This document shows, in pieces, positions 9,471 through 19,102 of a stretch of 64,000 nt of DNA. Under the pieces are notes generated by a model that saw only the letters and a program-made list of their open reading frames with translations, was not told the DNA's origin and ran no database searches. The stretch is from Bradyrhizobium jicamae. Lineage in GTDB: Bacteria; Pseudomonadota; Alphaproteobacteria; Rhizobiales; Xanthobacteraceae. The stretch is from contig NZ_JAFCKQ010000001.1 of NCBI RefSeq assembly GCF_018130215.1, positions 558,001-622,000 of the forward strand, given 5' to 3'. The stretch's first letter is position 1; each line of letters starts with the position of its first letter. A program made the translations under genes and the position numbers.

Positions 9471-10207
9471 TCTCAGCACCGCGCGATGCCGGCGATCACG
9501 AGGCGCCACCGGATGACGGCGCGGTCGCGCATTCGCGCGGCGCGTTTTTTGGCCGGCGCAAGGGCCACAAACTACGCTCGCACCAGGCCGACCTGGTCGA
9601 CAATCTCCTGCCGCACCTCGCGGTCGATATCAACGCGCCAGCACCGGACAGGCTCACCGAACTGTTCGATGACGGCATCGAGCATGTCAGGCTCGAGATC
9701 GGGTTCGGCGGCGGCGAACATCTGATCGCCGAGGCACAGGCGTTTCCGAACGTCGGCTTCATCGGCTGCGAGCCCTATGTCAACGGCATGGCCAAGATCC
9801 TGACCCAGATCGAGGCCCGGAATGTCGGCAATGTCAGGCTGTTCGCGGGCGATGCCGCCGAGTTGCTGGCGTGGGCGCCGGCGCGCTCGCTCGCCCGGAT
9901 CGACCTGATCCATCCTGACCCCTGGCCGAAGCGGCGGCACTGGAAGCGGCGCTTCGTGCAGGATGCAACGGTCGCGGCGATGGCGCGCATCATCAAATTC
10001 GGCGGCGAGTTCCGTTTCGTCAGCGACATCGACGACTACTGCGCCTGGACGCTGGCGCACCTGATGCGTGCACCGGAGTTTGCGTGGCTCGCCGAGCGCG
10101 CGATCGACTGGCAGTCGCCGTGGCCGGACTACACCATGACGCGCTACGGCGCGAAGGCCGAGCGCGAGGGACGGAAGGCGGCGTATCTGCGGTTTCGAAG
10201 ACTCTGA
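9467..10207 (+). CDS. trmB: tRNA (guanine-N7-)-methyltransferase TrmB
   Basis: SAM-dependent enzyme of 246 residues that methylates G46 of tRNA at N7. The SAM-binding loop is LEIGFGGGEHL (about 75-85). The diagnostic LIHPDPWPKRRHWKRR motif is at about 148-163, followed by the SDIDDY region. The ATG at 9467 overlaps the stop of the preceding peptidase gene. The N-terminal 25 residues before FFGRRKGHKLR are unconserved, as usual in this family. It is the last gene of the forward run and converges on the PhyH gene at 10237, with only about 29 bases between. Confidence 0.94.
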   Translation: MISAPRDAGDHEAPPDDGAVAHSRGAFFGRRKGHKLRSHQADLVDNLLPHLAVDINAPAPDRLTELFDDGIEHVRLEIGFGGGEHLIAEAQAFPNVGFIGCEPYVNGMAKILTQIEARNVGNVRLFAGDAAELLAWAPARSLARIDLIHPDPWPKRRHWKRRFVQDATVAAMARIIKFGGEFRFVSDIDDYCAWTLAHLMRAPEFAWLAERAIDWQSPWPDYTMTRYGAKAEREGRKAAYLRFRRL

Positions 10208-10236
10208 CGTCTCGCCATGCCCGGCTAGGACGCCGG

Positions 10237-11076
10237 CTATTGGTTGGCCAACCGCGCCTTCTTGGCATCGGTTGCTTCCCACACCATGCGCTTGCCGCGC
10301 TCGCGGCCCAGGAGCTCGATCGGATCGCGGTTGTCGATGTGGCCGAACTGGCCCTTGTAGACGCTGTAGCCGCACAGCTCCTGCAAACGGCGCGGAAAGC
10401 GGCTTGCGACCTCGCGGGGAATGCCGAGCTGCAAATTCTCCTGCTGGCGCATCCAGCCCCAGCAATAGGCGCAGGAGAAGGCAAAGCGCCTGTCAGCGCT
10501 GGTGTTGGCGCCGCCGCCGTGCCACAGCGCGCTGTCGAACAGCATCACGCTGCCCACCGGCATGGTCGCGGTGACGGCGTCGTAATCCTTGCCGTAGTCC
10601 GGCGACGAATCGAATTTATGGCTGCCCGGGATGATCCGCGTCGCACCATTGTCGTCGCGGAAGTCCGACACCGCCCAGATCGCGTTGATCGTGATCGGAA
10701 TATGCGGCCGCGGCAGCGGGATCAGCTGGGTGTCCTCGTGGATCGGCTGCGCTTCCTGTCCTGGACCCAGCACCAGCGAACAGAACGACGAGAGCAGGCA
10801 TTCCCTGTCCAGCACGCGCTCGACCACCGGCAGCACATTCTCGTGCAGCGGCACCTCCCAGAACAGGTCATCATAGGTCAGGAGGTTGTTGATGCGCAGC
10901 GTCTTGAACCCCTCGAACGAGGTCCGGGCAAGTCCGAGCTCGTGCTCGCGCTCGATCCGCAGCACCGCCTGCTTCAATCCCTCGACCAGTTCGGGCGAGG
11001 CGGCGCGCTCGATCACGCTGTATCCGTCCTCGCGGATCCGTTCGGCGTGCGATTGAATGTCGGCGTCCGTCAGCAT
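10237..11076 (-). CDS. Phytanoyl-CoA dioxygenase (PhyH) family protein
   Basis: A 279-residue Fe(II)/2-oxoglutarate-dependent oxygenase. The facial triad is visible: His113 and Asp115 in PIHEDT, distal His186 in LWHGGGAN. An arginine that would bind 2-oxoglutarate follows (DRRFAF). Bacterial members hydroxylate diverse substrates such as ectoine or lipids; the actual substrate here is unknown. The ATG at 11076 has a GGGAGA ribosome-binding site six bases upstream; a longer in-frame start at 11121 is less likely. The gene may be co-transcribed with the DUF2336 gene, whose 3' end is 88 bases upstream. Confidence 0.83.
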   Translation of the reverse strand: MLTDADIQSHAERIREDGYSVIERAASPELVEGLKQAVLRIEREHELGLARTSFEGFKTLRINNLLTYDDLFWEVPLHENVLPVVERVLDRECLLSSFCSLVLGPGQEAQPIHEDTQLIPLPRPHIPITINAIWAVSDFRDDNGATRIIPGSHKFDSSPDYGKDYDAVTATMPVGSVMLFDSALWHGGGANTSADRRFAFSCAYCWGWMRQQENLQLGIPREVASRFPRRLQELCGYSVYKGQFGHIDNRDPIELLGRERGKRMVWEATDAKKARLANQ

Positions 11077-11164
11077 GTCGTTCTCCCAAATGGCGCTGTG
11101 TCGCGCCTTGCGCGGGAGCATAGTGGGCGATGCGGAGCCTTGAAAAGTCCTTTGATGACGGAGC

Positions 11165-12238
11165 TCAGTGCGACTTCCAGAAATCCACGACGCGCTGGGC
11201 GGTCGACGGCATCAGGCGGGCGAAATTCAGCCGCGCGCCTTCGATGTCGGCGGGTGATACGGTCCGGTTCGGCCCGAGCCGCATCAGGATCAGCGCGCGC
11301 ACCGTCGGCCATTCCAGGCCGATCGTCTTGGCCGCGAGCAGGATCGGATCATAGCGATCGCCGCTGATCAGGCGGTCGAGGGTCGTGACCTTCACGCCGG
11401 TCATCGTGGCGAGCGCCGCGACCGCTTCTTCGTACTTGAACGCCCTGGCGAAGTTGAGCAACGCGCTTTCCGACAATCGACCGGCACGATGCAACGCCAT
11501 CACGGTGCGTTGTGCCAGCGTAAAATCGCGGCGGCTTTCGGGCTGCTCGGTCGCGCCGGTGATTTCGTGCATCGCCTTGTTGATCGCGACCTGCCGGTCG
11601 GGCCTCGCCACGGTGAACAGGCGGCGGCGGACAACATCGATCGATCCCTCGAGCAGGCTCTTGAGATGTTCGGGCGGAAGATCATCGCGCTGGCCGATCC
11701 TCAGCGTCAGCACGCCATCCATGTGGGCGCGCTTGACCAACGTCGAAAAGCCGACGTTCGAAAACGCTGCGCCGGCGTTGCTGGCGGCGCGGCGGATCAC
11801 GTCGCGATCGCCGCGCTCGACCAGGACGTCGGTCAGCGCGGTCGAGAGCCTCGGGCGCTCGGCCATCGCGAGCAGATGGCCCTGTCCCTTGGCCCTGGCG
11901 ATCTCGACCAGCACCTTGTCGTCGATGACTGGCGACCGGCGCAGCAGCGGGCCCGCGATCGCAATCTCGTCCTCATGCGCGAGCTGGCCGACGAGATGCA
12001 GGGGCGCATTGGCAAGCAGCGAGAGCCGTTCGGCCAGATCGATCCGCGCCGCCAGCTCGGCATGCGGAACCAGGCTGGTCAGCACGCCATCGAACAGAGC
12101 GACATGGTCGGGACGGAAGTTCGCCGCGCCTTGCAGGAACAGCTCGCTGAGCCGCCGCGCGGCATCGGCACGGCGTTTGGGGTCGCCGCGGCGGACGATC
12201 TCGTCGAGTTCCGGGATCAGCGCAAGGGCTGTCGTCAT
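11165..12238 (-). CDS. DUF2336 domain-containing protein
   Basis: A 357-residue, mostly helical cytoplasmic protein matching the alphaproteobacterial DUF2336 family. The N-terminal part has HEAT-like repeated helices ([25 protein letters not shown]), and the C-terminal part the conserved [12 protein letters not shown] and [11 protein letters not shown] segments. No catalytic motif, signal peptide or membrane segment is visible. The function is unknown; related proteins occur near regulatory and polar-organisation genes, which is only a hint. The ATG at 12238 has GGATAGG just upstream. It is transcribed away from the rimP leader and shares the intergenic space with its promoter. Confidence 0.8.
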   Translation of the reverse strand: MTTALALIPELDEIVRRGDPKRRADAARRLSELFLQGAANFRPDHVALFDGVLTSLVPHAELAARIDLAERLSLLANAPLHLVGQLAHEDEIAIAGPLLRRSPVIDDKVLVEIARAKGQGHLLAMAERPRLSTALTDVLVERGDRDVIRRAASNAGAAFSNVGFSTLVKRAHMDGVLTLRIGQRDDLPPEHLKSLLEGSIDVVRRRLFTVARPDRQVAINKAMHEITGATEQPESRRDFTLAQRTVMALHRAGRLSESALLNFARAFKYEEAVAALATMTGVKVTTLDRLISGDRYDPILLAAKTIGLEWPTVRALILMRLGPNRTVSPADIEGARLNFARLMPSTAQRVVDFWKSH

Positions 12239-12365
12239 AAGCCTATCCAAACCAGCGGCTTGGGCCGGTTTGGGAGGCAATCTAGGTCCCGTTCGTAAAC
12301 GGAGGGTTAGACCGGATCGCACCCCGGGTGAGCGGCAAAATCGGGCGCCTCCGTGTCCGAAGGCC

Positions 12366-12394
12366 TTGCCGGGCCCGGGCAAAAGCGCTATATC
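12366..12394 (+). promoter_or_regulatory. Promoter for rimP-nusA-infB operon leader
   Basis: TTGCCG (12366-12371) and TATATC (12389-12394) are separated by exactly 17 bases and lie just upstream of a short structured leader that ends in a terminator. Transcription would start near 12401. This is inferred from sequence only. Confidence 0.55.
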
Positions 12395-12399
12395 AGCGG

Positions 12400-12465
12400 C
12401 AACTTATGGTATCTCATACGATCGCGTATCGAGAGTGGGCCCCCCGGGACCCGCTCTTTTTTGTT
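12400..12465 (+). ncRNA. rimP leader (putative transcription attenuator)
   Basis: The short segment between the promoter and the terminator contains a first stem-loop (ATACG / CGTAT around 12417-12430), then the strong terminator hairpin, about 105 bases before the rimP start. A rimP-leader element with a 3' rho-independent terminator has been described in alphaproteobacteria upstream of rimP-nusA-infB, and the position and layout here match. It may work as an attenuator of the translation operon or yield a small RNA of about 65 nucleotides. The regulatory signal is unknown. Confidence 0.6.
12432..12465 (+). terminator. Rho-independent terminator/attenuator upstream of rimP
   Basis: Stem arms AGAGTGGG (12432-12439) and CCCGCTCT (12450-12457) pair with one G-U. 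A run of six T follows (12457-12462). It precedes the operon's first gene, so it must be read through or conditionally avoided. Confidence 0.75.
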
Positions 12466-12570
12466 ACCTGAAGGGACCCGGCGGGACTGGGCCTCGTTTG
12501 GGTAGCGTTAGCGGCCCCTTAAGGCCGATCGAGCAACACGACAGACCTCAAGCTGCCTTTGACACTGCAT

Positions 12571-13335
12571 ATGACCGATCCGACCGCCACGTCCGTGGAC
12601 GCCGAACTGCTCAGCGAGCCGCGGCTCGTCATCGAGCCGGGAGTGGCGGCGCGCGTGGCCGCGGTCGCCGCGCCCGTGCTGCAAGGCATGGGCTATCGCC
12701 TGGTCCGCATCAAGGTGTCGGGCGACGCCGGCTGCACCGTGCAGATCATGGCGGAGCGGCCCGATGGCTCGATGCAGCTCGAGGATTGCGAGGCGATCTC
12801 GCGCGCATTGTCGCCGGTGCTCGACGTCGCCGATCCGATCGAGCGCGCCTACCGGCTCGAGATCTCGTCGCCGGGTATCGACCGTCCGCTTGTGCGGCGT
12901 TCCGATTTCGAGCGCTATACCGGGCATCTCGTGAAGATCGAGATGGCGGTGGCGCATCAGGGCCGCAAGCGGTTCCGCGGCCTGCTCGCCGGCGTCGATG
13001 GCAATGCAGTGCGCGTCAAGCGCGACGATCCGCGTGCCGATGAGGACGCCGAGCTCCTTCTGGTGATGGAGGACATCTCGGATGCGCGGCTCGTGCTGAC
13101 CGACGAGCTGATCGAGGAATCGATGCGCCGCGGCAAGGCCGCCGAGCGCGAATTGCGCCGCGAGCTTGGCCTCGCGCGGCCGCAGCCGGCGCATGCGAGG
13201 AACAGCGATCCCGCGAAGAGCCAGAAGCCGAAACCGAAGCCCGGCAAGAAGCCGGCCCCGACCAACACCAAGAAACATCGCCTGGCCGCCGGACGCGCGC
13301 GCCGCGGCGAGACCGATCCATCCGAAGGAGACTAG
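12571..13335 (+). CDS. rimP: Ribosome maturation factor RimP
   Basis: A 254-residue RimP needed for 30S subunit maturation. The N-terminal alpha/beta domain has the conserved [12 protein letters not shown] motif at about 95-106, followed by the Sm-like C-terminal domain. It is longer than E. coli RimP (about 150) because of a basic, Lys/Pro/Arg-rich tail of about 65 residues after position 190. I use the ATG at 12571; a TTG at 12559 would add four residues. It leads the rimP-nusA-ylxR-infB-rbfA-truB-rpsO operon and is preceded by an attenuator-like leader. The tail is low complexity and probably contacts RNA. Confidence 0.93.
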   Translation: MTDPTATSVDAELLSEPRLVIEPGVAARVAAVAAPVLQGMGYRLVRIKVSGDAGCTVQIMAERPDGSMQLEDCEAISRALSPVLDVADPIERAYRLEISSPGIDRPLVRRSDFERYTGHLVKIEMAVAHQGRKRFRGLLAGVDGNAVRVKRDDPRADEDAELLLVMEDISDARLVLTDELIEESMRRGKAAERELRRELGLARPQPAHARNSDPAKSQKPKPKPGKKPAPTNTKKHRLAAGRARRGETDPSEGD

Positions 13336-13337
13336 CC

Positions 13338-14948
13338 ATGGCCGTCAGCGCCAACAAACTCGAACTGCTGCAGATCGCAGACGCAGTTGCGCGCGAAAAG
13401 TCGATCGACCGCTCCATCGTGATCGCGGCGATGGAGGATGCCATCGCCAAGGCGGCGCGCGCCCGCTACGGCAGCGAGACCGACGTTCATGCCGAGATCG
13501 ACGCCAAGAAGGGCGAGCTTCGCCTGTCGCGTCACATGCTGGTGGTCGACGTGGTCGAGAATTCTTCGAACCAGATTTCTCTGGTCGACGCCCAGCGCAT
13601 GAACCCCGGCGCCCAGGTCGGCGACACCATCGCCGACACGCTGCCGCCGCTTGAATATGGCCGCATCGCCGCCCAATCCGCCAAGCAGGTGATCGTGCAG
13701 AAGGTGCGCGAGGCCGAACGCGACCGGCAGTACCAGGAATTCAAGGACCGCATCGGCGACATCGTCAACGGCGTCGTCAAGCGCGTCGAATATGGCAGCG
13801 TGATCGTCGACCTCGGCCGCGGCGAAGCCATCGTGCGCCGCGACGAGATGCTGCCCCGCGAGGTGTTCCGCAACGGCGACCGCGTCCGCGCCTATATCTT
13901 CGACGTCCGTCGCGAGACCCGCGGACCGCAGATCTTCCTGTCCCGCACCCATCCGCAGTTCATGGCGAAGCTGTTCGCGCAGGAGGTGCCCGAGATCTAT
14001 GACGGCATCGTCGAGATCAAGGCGGTGGCCCGCGACCCCGGCTCGCGCGCCAAGATCGGCGTGATCTCGCGCGATTCCTCGGTCGACCCGGTCGGCGCCT
14101 GCGTCGGCATGCGCGGCTCGCGCGTGCAGGCCGTGGTGAACGAGCTGCAGGGCGAGAAGATCGACATCATTCCGTGGTCGCCCGACATCGCGACCTTCGT
14201 CGTCAACGCGCTGGCGCCGGCCGAAGTCGCCAAGGTCGTGATCGATGAGGATCGCGAGCGGATCGAGGTCGTGGTTCCCGACACCAACAACCAGCTTTCG
14301 CTGGCGATCGGCCGCCGCGGCCAGAACGTGCGCCTCGCCTCGCAGCTCACCGGATGGGACATCGACATCCTGACCGAGCAGGAAGAATCCGAGCGCCGCC
14401 AGGCCGACTTCGAGAATTCGACCCGCGTGTTCATGGAAGCGCTCAATGTCGACGAGGTGGTCGGCCAGTTGCTGGCGTCCGAAGGCTTCACCTCGGTCGA
14501 GGAACTCGCGCTGGTCGACGTCAAGGAACTCGCCGGCATCGAGGGTTTCGACGAGGAGACCGCAACCGAGCTGCAGAACCGGGCCCGCGAATATCTCGAG
14601 CAGCTCGAGGCCGAGCTGGAGGCCAAGCGCAAGGAACTCGGCGTCGAGGATGCCATGAAGGACGTGCCCGGCGTGACCTCGAAGATGCTGGTGAAGCTCG
14701 GCGAGAACGACGTGAAGACCGTCGAAGACCTCGCCGGCTGCGCCACCGACGATCTGGTCGGCTGGACCGAGCGCAAGGAAGGCGGCGAGCCGACCAAGCA
14801 TGCCGGATTCCTCGACGGCGTCGAGATCTCGCGCGACGACGCCGAGGCCATGATCATGCAGGCGCGCCTCAAGGCCGGCTGGATCACCGAGGCCGATCTC
14901 GCCAGGCCGGCCGCCGAGGCCGACGTGGCCGAAGAACCGGCGGCGTAG
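13338..14948 (+). CDS. nusA: Transcription termination/antitermination factor NusA
   Basis: RNA polymerase-binding factor of 536 residues. In order: N-terminal polymerase-binding domain (1-130), S1 domain (about 135-200), KH1 and KH2 (about 205-350; the second has LAIGRRGQNVRLASQLTG), and two C-terminal helix-hairpin-helix acidic repeats (about 360-520). It modulates pausing, termination and rRNA antitermination. The start ATG is two bases after the rimP stop with an AAGGAG site inside the rimP 3' end. The C-terminus is acidic and ends in an Ala/Glu tail. Length and domain set are those of proteobacterial NusA. Confidence 0.97.
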   Translation: MAVSANKLELLQIADAVAREKSIDRSIVIAAMEDAIAKAARARYGSETDVHAEIDAKKGELRLSRHMLVVDVVENSSNQISLVDAQRMNPGAQVGDTIADTLPPLEYGRIAAQSAKQVIVQKVREAERDRQYQEFKDRIGDIVNGVVKRVEYGSVIVDLGRGEAIVRRDEMLPREVFRNGDRVRAYIFDVRRETRGPQIFLSRTHPQFMAKLFAQEVPEIYDGIVEIKAVARDPGSRAKIGVISRDSSVDPVGACVGMRGSRVQAVVNELQGEKIDIIPWSPDIATFVVNALAPAEVAKVVIDEDRERIEVVVPDTNNQLSLAIGRRGQNVRLASQLTGWDIDILTEQEESERRQADFENSTRVFMEALNVDEVVGQLLASEGFTSVEELALVDVKELAGIEGFDEETATELQNRAREYLEQLEAELEAKRKELGVEDAMKDVPGVTSKMLVKLGENDVKTVEDLAGCATDDLVGWTERKEGGEPTKHAGFLDGVEISRDDAEAMIMQARLKAGWITEADLARPAAEADVAEEPAA

Positions 14949-15022
14949 CGCGCGTTCCGCAGATGTGGAGACCGGCCTTGCGACAAGAACTCGCACCAAA
15001 TGAGTAGGGAGATGGCCACCGG

Positions 15023-15709
15023 ATGCTCGCTCAGGCTGACCCCGATCTCGACGATGGGCCGCGGACGCAGAAGTCCGCGACCACGCGGATGTGCGCGGTT
15101 AGCCGCGAGGTGCGTCCGATCGACGAGTTGATCCGGTTCGTCGTCGCGCCCACCGGCGAGGTGGTGCCGGATCTCAAGCGCAAGCTGCCCGGCCGGGGAT
15201 TATGGGTTTCCGCATCGCGGCGCAGCATTGCGGAAGCAGTCCGCCGTCACCAATTTAGCAAGGGATTCAAGCGTGATGTCCGCGTCGCGCCGACCCTTCC
15301 CGCCGATACCGAGACCCTTTTGGTGCGCAGCGTCACCGAGGCCTTGGCGATGGCTGCCAAGGCCGGCCAGGTCGTGTCGGGCTTCGGCAAGGTCGAGGAC
15401 GCGCTCAAGGCGGGCGAAACCGCAGCCCTGATCCACGCTTCCGACGGCGCCGCCGACGGAATCCGCAAATTGGACGCGATCGTCAGGCAAAGGGGCGAAA
15501 AACGTGGTGAATCGCCGGTAATCGCCGCCGTCAATGTTTTGACGTCGGCAGAATTGGATTTGGCACTTGGGCGGTCAAATGTGATACATGCTGCGCTGCT
15601 CGCGGGCCCGGCGAGCAAGACGTTCCTGTCGCGCTGCCAGTTGCTGGTCCGATACCGGATGGCCGACGACGACAAGACCGCCGAAGCGGCCAGAAATTCC
15701 AGAGCCTGA
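15023..15709 (+). CDS. YlxR-type RNA-binding protein with L7Ae-like C-terminal domain
   Basis: A 228-residue cytoplasmic protein. Residues 17-95 match the YlxR/DUF448 fold (RMCAVSRE, GRGLWVSA), a small RNA-binding domain usually encoded between nusA and infB. Residues 100-205 resemble an L7Ae/L30e-like RNA-binding domain. Separate small genes encode these two domains in Gram-positive bacteria; the fused form is common in alphaproteobacteria. The ATG at 15023 lies 74 bases after nusA, with GGGAGATGG nearby. The exact role is not established; a part in ribosome or RNA polymerase function is likely from context. Confidence 0.85.
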   Translation: MLAQADPDLDDGPRTQKSATTRMCAVSREVRPIDELIRFVVAPTGEVVPDLKRKLPGRGLWVSASRRSIAEAVRRHQFSKGFKRDVRVAPTLPADTETLLVRSVTEALAMAAKAGQVVSGFGKVEDALKAGETAALIHASDGAADGIRKLDAIVRQRGEKRGESPVIAAVNVLTSAELDLALGRSNVIHAALLAGPASKTFLSRCQLLVRYRMADDDKTAEAARNSRA

Positions 15710-15817
15710 TCCGGAGAGGCGGATACCGCCTTTCCAACATGATCATGCTCAACAAAAGACGACGAGTTGAAGGATTTGTGCGGTAAACGCACAGCGAAAC
15801 GAGATTAGGACTGCTGA

Positions 15818-18535
15818 ATGGTTGATACCAAAACTCCTGGCGACAAGACTCTGAGTGTCCCGACCAAGACCTTGACGCTGAAGCCGCGCGTCGAGACGGG
15901 CACCGTGCGCCAGAGCTTCAGCCATGGCCGGACCAAGCAGGTCGTGGTCGAGAAGCGTGGCAAGCGCCGCATCGGCGGCGACGGCCCCGCCGACGCGCAT
16001 GCGCCGGAACCCGTGGTTGCAAAGCCCGCGGCGCCCGCCCCCAAGCCGCCGCTCGGCCGCCCCGGAGGCGGACCGTCGGGCCAACCCCAGCGCAATTCCG
16101 GTTCGGGCGTCGTGCTTCGCACCCTGACCGACGATGAACGTTCGGCCCGCGCCAGCGCGCTCGCCGACGCCAGGCAGCGTGACATCGAGGAGCGCCGGCA
16201 GGCCGAAGAGGAAGCCAAGCGCCGTGCCGTCCGCGAGGCCGCCGAGAAGGTCGAGCGTGAGGCCGCCGAAGCCCGCCGCAAGGCGGAAGAAGATCGCCAT
16301 CGCCACGAAGAGGAAGCCAAGCGCAAGGCGGAGGTCGAGGCCAAGCGTCGCTTTGGCGAAGGCGAGGCCAAGCCGGGAGCCTCTGCTGCGCCGGCCAGCC
16401 CCGCAGCCTCGTCGCCGCCTGCGCGGCCCGCGACGTCTGCTCCGGGGCGCCCCGCGACGTCAGCGCCGGCTCGCACGACAACATCCCCCTCTGCGCGCAC
16501 CCCGGCCTCCGCGCCCGGACGGCCACCGGCGGTTGCGGCCGAAGCGGACGAGGATGAAGGTCCGCGTCTGGTGCGCCGCCCCGGCGGCGCCGTACGTCCC
16601 GCGGCTGCGCCCAAGACGACCCACAAGCCCGGTCCGCAGAAAGAGCGCGGCCGCCTGACCGTGACCACCGCGCTCAATGCCGATGACGTGCGCGAGCGTT
16701 CGATCGCCTCGTTCCGCCGCCGCACCCAGCGCCTGAAGGGTCATGCCTCAAACGAGCCGAAGGAGAAGCTGACCCGCGAAGTCACGATCCCCGAGGCGAT
16801 CACGATCCAGGAACTCGCCAACCGCATGTCTGAACGCGCGGTCGACGTCATCCGCATGCTGATGAAGCAGGGCGCGATGCACAAGATCACCGACGTGATC
16901 GACGCCGACACCGCGCAGCTGATCGCCGAAGAGCTCGGCCATACCGTGAAGCGCGTCGCCGCCGCCGACGTGGAAGAAGGCCTGTTCGACGTCGTCGACG
17001 ATTCCACCGATACCGAGCCGCGTTCCCCGGTCGTCACCGTCATGGGGCACGTCGACCACGGCAAGACCTCGCTGCTCGATGCGCTGCGCCACGCCAACGT
17101 CGTGTCGGGCGAAGCCGGTGGCATCACCCAGCACATCGGCGCCTATCAGGTGCTCTCGCCCGAGAGCGGCACCAAGATCACCTTCATCGACACGCCCGGC
17201 CACGCCGCGTTCACCGCGATGCGCGCCCGCGGCGCCAAGGTCACCGACATCGTCGTGCTGGTGGTCGCGGCCGATGACGGTGTGATGCCGCAGACGATCG
17301 AGGCGATCAATCATGCCAAGGCGGCCAAGGTGCCGATGATCGTGGCGATCAACAAGATCGACAAGCCCGATGCGAGGCCGGAGCGCGTGCGCACCGAGCT
17401 GCTGCAGCACGAGGTACAGGTCGAATCGCTTGGCGGCGACGTCGTCGATGTCGAAGTCTCTGCCAAGAACAAGACCAATCTCGACAAGCTCCTGGAAATG
17501 ATCGCGCTGCAGGCCGAAATCCTCGACCTGAAGACCAATTCGGAACGTCCGGCGGAAGGCACCGTAATCGAAGCCAAGCTCGATCGCGGCCGCGGTCCGG
17601 TCGCGACCGTGCTGGTACAGCGCGGCACGCTGCGGGTCGGCGACATCATCGTGGCCGGTGCCGAGATGGGCCGTGTCCGCGCGCTGATCTCCGACCAGGG
17701 TGAGAATCTCGACGAGGCCGGCCCGTCGGTGCCGGTCGAGGTGCTCGGCTTCAACGGCCCGCCGGAAGCCGGCGATCGCCTCGCCGTGGTCGAGAACGAA
17801 GCCCGCGCCCGCCAGGTCACGAGCTACCGCGCGCACCAGAAGCGCGAGAATGCCGCGGCGTCGATCTCCGGCATGCGCGGCTCGCTTGAGCAGATGATGT
17901 CCCAGCTCAAGACCGCGGGCCGCAAGGAGTTCCCGCTGATCGTCAAGGCCGACGTGCAGGGCTCGCTGGAAGCGATCCTGGGCTCGCTGGAGAAGCTCGG
18001 CACCGACGAGGTCGCCGCCCGCATCCTGCATGCCGGCGTCGGCGGCATCTCGGAGTCCGACGTCACGCTGGCCGAAGGCTTCAACGCCGCGATCATCGGC
18101 TTCTCGGTCCGAGCCAACAAGGAAGCTGCCGCCGCGGCCAAGCGCAACGGCATCGAGATCCGCTACTACAACATCATCTACGACCTCGTGGATGACATCA
18201 AAAAGGCGATGTCCGGCCTGCTCGCGCCGACCCTGCGCGAAACCATGCTGGGCAACGCGCAGATCCTGGAAGTGTTCAACATTTCCAAGGTCGGCAAGGT
18301 CGCGGGTTGCCGCGTCACCGACGGCACCGTGGAGCGCGGCGCCAATGTTCGCCTGATCCGCGACAACGTCGTGGTGCACGAAGGCAAGCTCTCGACGCTG
18401 AAGCGCTTCAAGGATGAAGTGAAGGAAGTCGTCGCCGGCCAGGAATGCGGTATGGCGTTCGAAAACTACGGCGACATGCGCGTCGGCGACGTGATCGAGT
18501 GTTATCGCATCGAGACGATCCAGCGCTCTCTGTAA
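15818..18535 (+). CDS. infB: Translation initiation factor IF-2
   Basis: GTPase of 905 residues that brings initiator tRNA to the 30S subunit. A long N-terminal region (about 1-320) is charged and low complexity, with a coiled-coil-like Glu/Lys/Arg/Ala block (about 105-185) and Pro/Ala-rich linkers. It is followed by the IF-2N domain, the G domain (G1 GHVDHGKT at 410-417, then DTPGH and NKID), and domains II, III and IV. ATG 15818 follows a TAGGACTG-type site. A strong hairpin after the stop separates it from rbfA. All GTPase motifs are intact. Confidence 0.97.
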   Translation: MVDTKTPGDKTLSVPTKTLTLKPRVETGTVRQSFSHGRTKQVVVEKRGKRRIGGDGPADAHAPEPVVAKPAAPAPKPPLGRPGGGPSGQPQRNSGSGVVLRTLTDDERSARASALADARQRDIEERRQAEEEAKRRAVREAAEKVEREAAEARRKAEEDRHRHEEEAKRKAEVEAKRRFGEGEAKPGASAAPASPAASSPPARPATSAPGRPATSAPARTTTSPSARTPASAPGRPPAVAAEADEDEGPRLVRRPGGAVRPAAAPKTTHKPGPQKERGRLTVTTALNADDVRERSIASFRRRTQRLKGHASNEPKEKLTREVTIPEAITIQELANRMSERAVDVIRMLMKQGAMHKITDVIDADTAQLIAEELGHTVKRVAAADVEEGLFDVVDDSTDTEPRSPVVTVMGHVDHGKTSLLDALRHANVVSGEAGGITQHIGAYQVLSPESGTKITFIDTPGHAAFTAMRARGAKVTDIVVLVVAADDGVMPQTIEAINHAKAAKVPMIVAINKIDKPDARPERVRTELLQHEVQVESLGGDVVDVEVSAKNKTNLDKLLEMIALQAEILDLKTNSERPAEGTVIEAKLDRGRGPVATVLVQRGTLRVGDIIVAGAEMGRVRALISDQGENLDEAGPSVPVEVLGFNGPPEAGDRLAVVENEARARQVTSYRAHQKRENAAASISGMRGSLEQMMSQLKTAGRKEFPLIVKADVQGSLEAILGSLEKLGTDEVAARILHAGVGGISESDVTLAEGFNAAIIGFSVRANKEAAAAAKRNGIEIRYYNIIYDLVDDIKKAMSGLLAPTLRETMLGNAQILEVFNISKVGKVAGCRVTDGTVERGANVRLIRDNVVVHEGKLSTLKRFKDEVKEVVAGQECGMAFENYGDMRVGDVIECYRIETIQRSL

Positions 18536-18582
18536 GTCCAAGTCTTACGAAGCGCCTGGATTCATTTTGCTGAAAATGCCGT

Positions 18583-18613
18583 GACGCGGCCGGACTTCAA
18601 GTCCGGCCACGTC
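18583..18613 (+). other. Strong RNA hairpin between infB and rbfA
   Basis: The arms GGCCGGAC (18588-18595) and GTCCGGCC (18601-18608) enclose the loop TTCAA. An outer GACG/CGTC helix (18583-18586, 18610-18613) extends the stem past one mismatch. There is no T-tract, so it is more likely an RNase processing or mRNA-stability element than a terminator. Confidence 0.6.
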
Positions 18614-18688
18614 CGCATTGCCTGATTTGAACCCAAGGACCTCGTTGCCTGCCTCAGCATGCGGGCCTGAAGGTTTTGAAAGAGCACG

Positions 18689-19102
18689 ATGCCGCGTCAT
18701 CAAAAAAAGAGCTCCGCCGCCGGCGGCTCGCAACGTCAGTTACGCGTCGGCGAAACGGTTCGCCACGCCGTTGCCGATATTTTGTCGCACGGTGACGTCC
18801 ACGATCCCGATCTCGAAGGCCACATCATCACCGTTCCCGAGGTGCGTATGTCGCCGGACCTGAAGCTCGCCACGATCTACGTGATGCCGCTCGGCGGACG
18901 CGACACCGACGTCGTGATCGCCGCACTCGAGCGCAACAAGAAATTCCTCCGCGGCGAGATCGCGCATCGCGTTAACCTGAAGTTTGCACCTGACATTCGC
19001 TTCCGCGTCGATGAACGATTCGACGAAGCGGAACGTATCGAGAAATTACTGCGAACACCTGCGGTGCAGAGAGACCTTGCACCCGATTCGGACGACGAAT
19101 GA
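18689..19102 (+). CDS. rbfA: 30S ribosome-binding factor RbfA
   Basis: A 137-residue KH-fold protein that binds the 30S subunit and helps 16S rRNA 5'-end maturation and cold adaptation. The conserved core reads [31 protein letters not shown] and [13 protein letters not shown] (about residues 24-116). The C-terminal helix is followed by an acidic tail. The ATG at 18689 is the only good start. The TGA overlaps the ATG of truB (ATGA), so these two are coupled. Confidence 0.95.
   Translation: MPRHQKKSSAAGGSQRQLRVGETVRHAVADILSHGDVHDPDLEGHIITVPEVRMSPDLKLATIYVMPLGGRDTDVVIAALERNKKFLRGEIAHRVNLKFAPDIRFRVDERFDEAERIEKLLRTPAVQRDLAPDSDDE

Noticed and set aside
12239..12570. A tRNA gene upstream of rimP, as in E. 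coli metY-rimP
   Set aside because: The structured part is too short, with no T-loop or anticodon arm; it fits a leader with a terminator.
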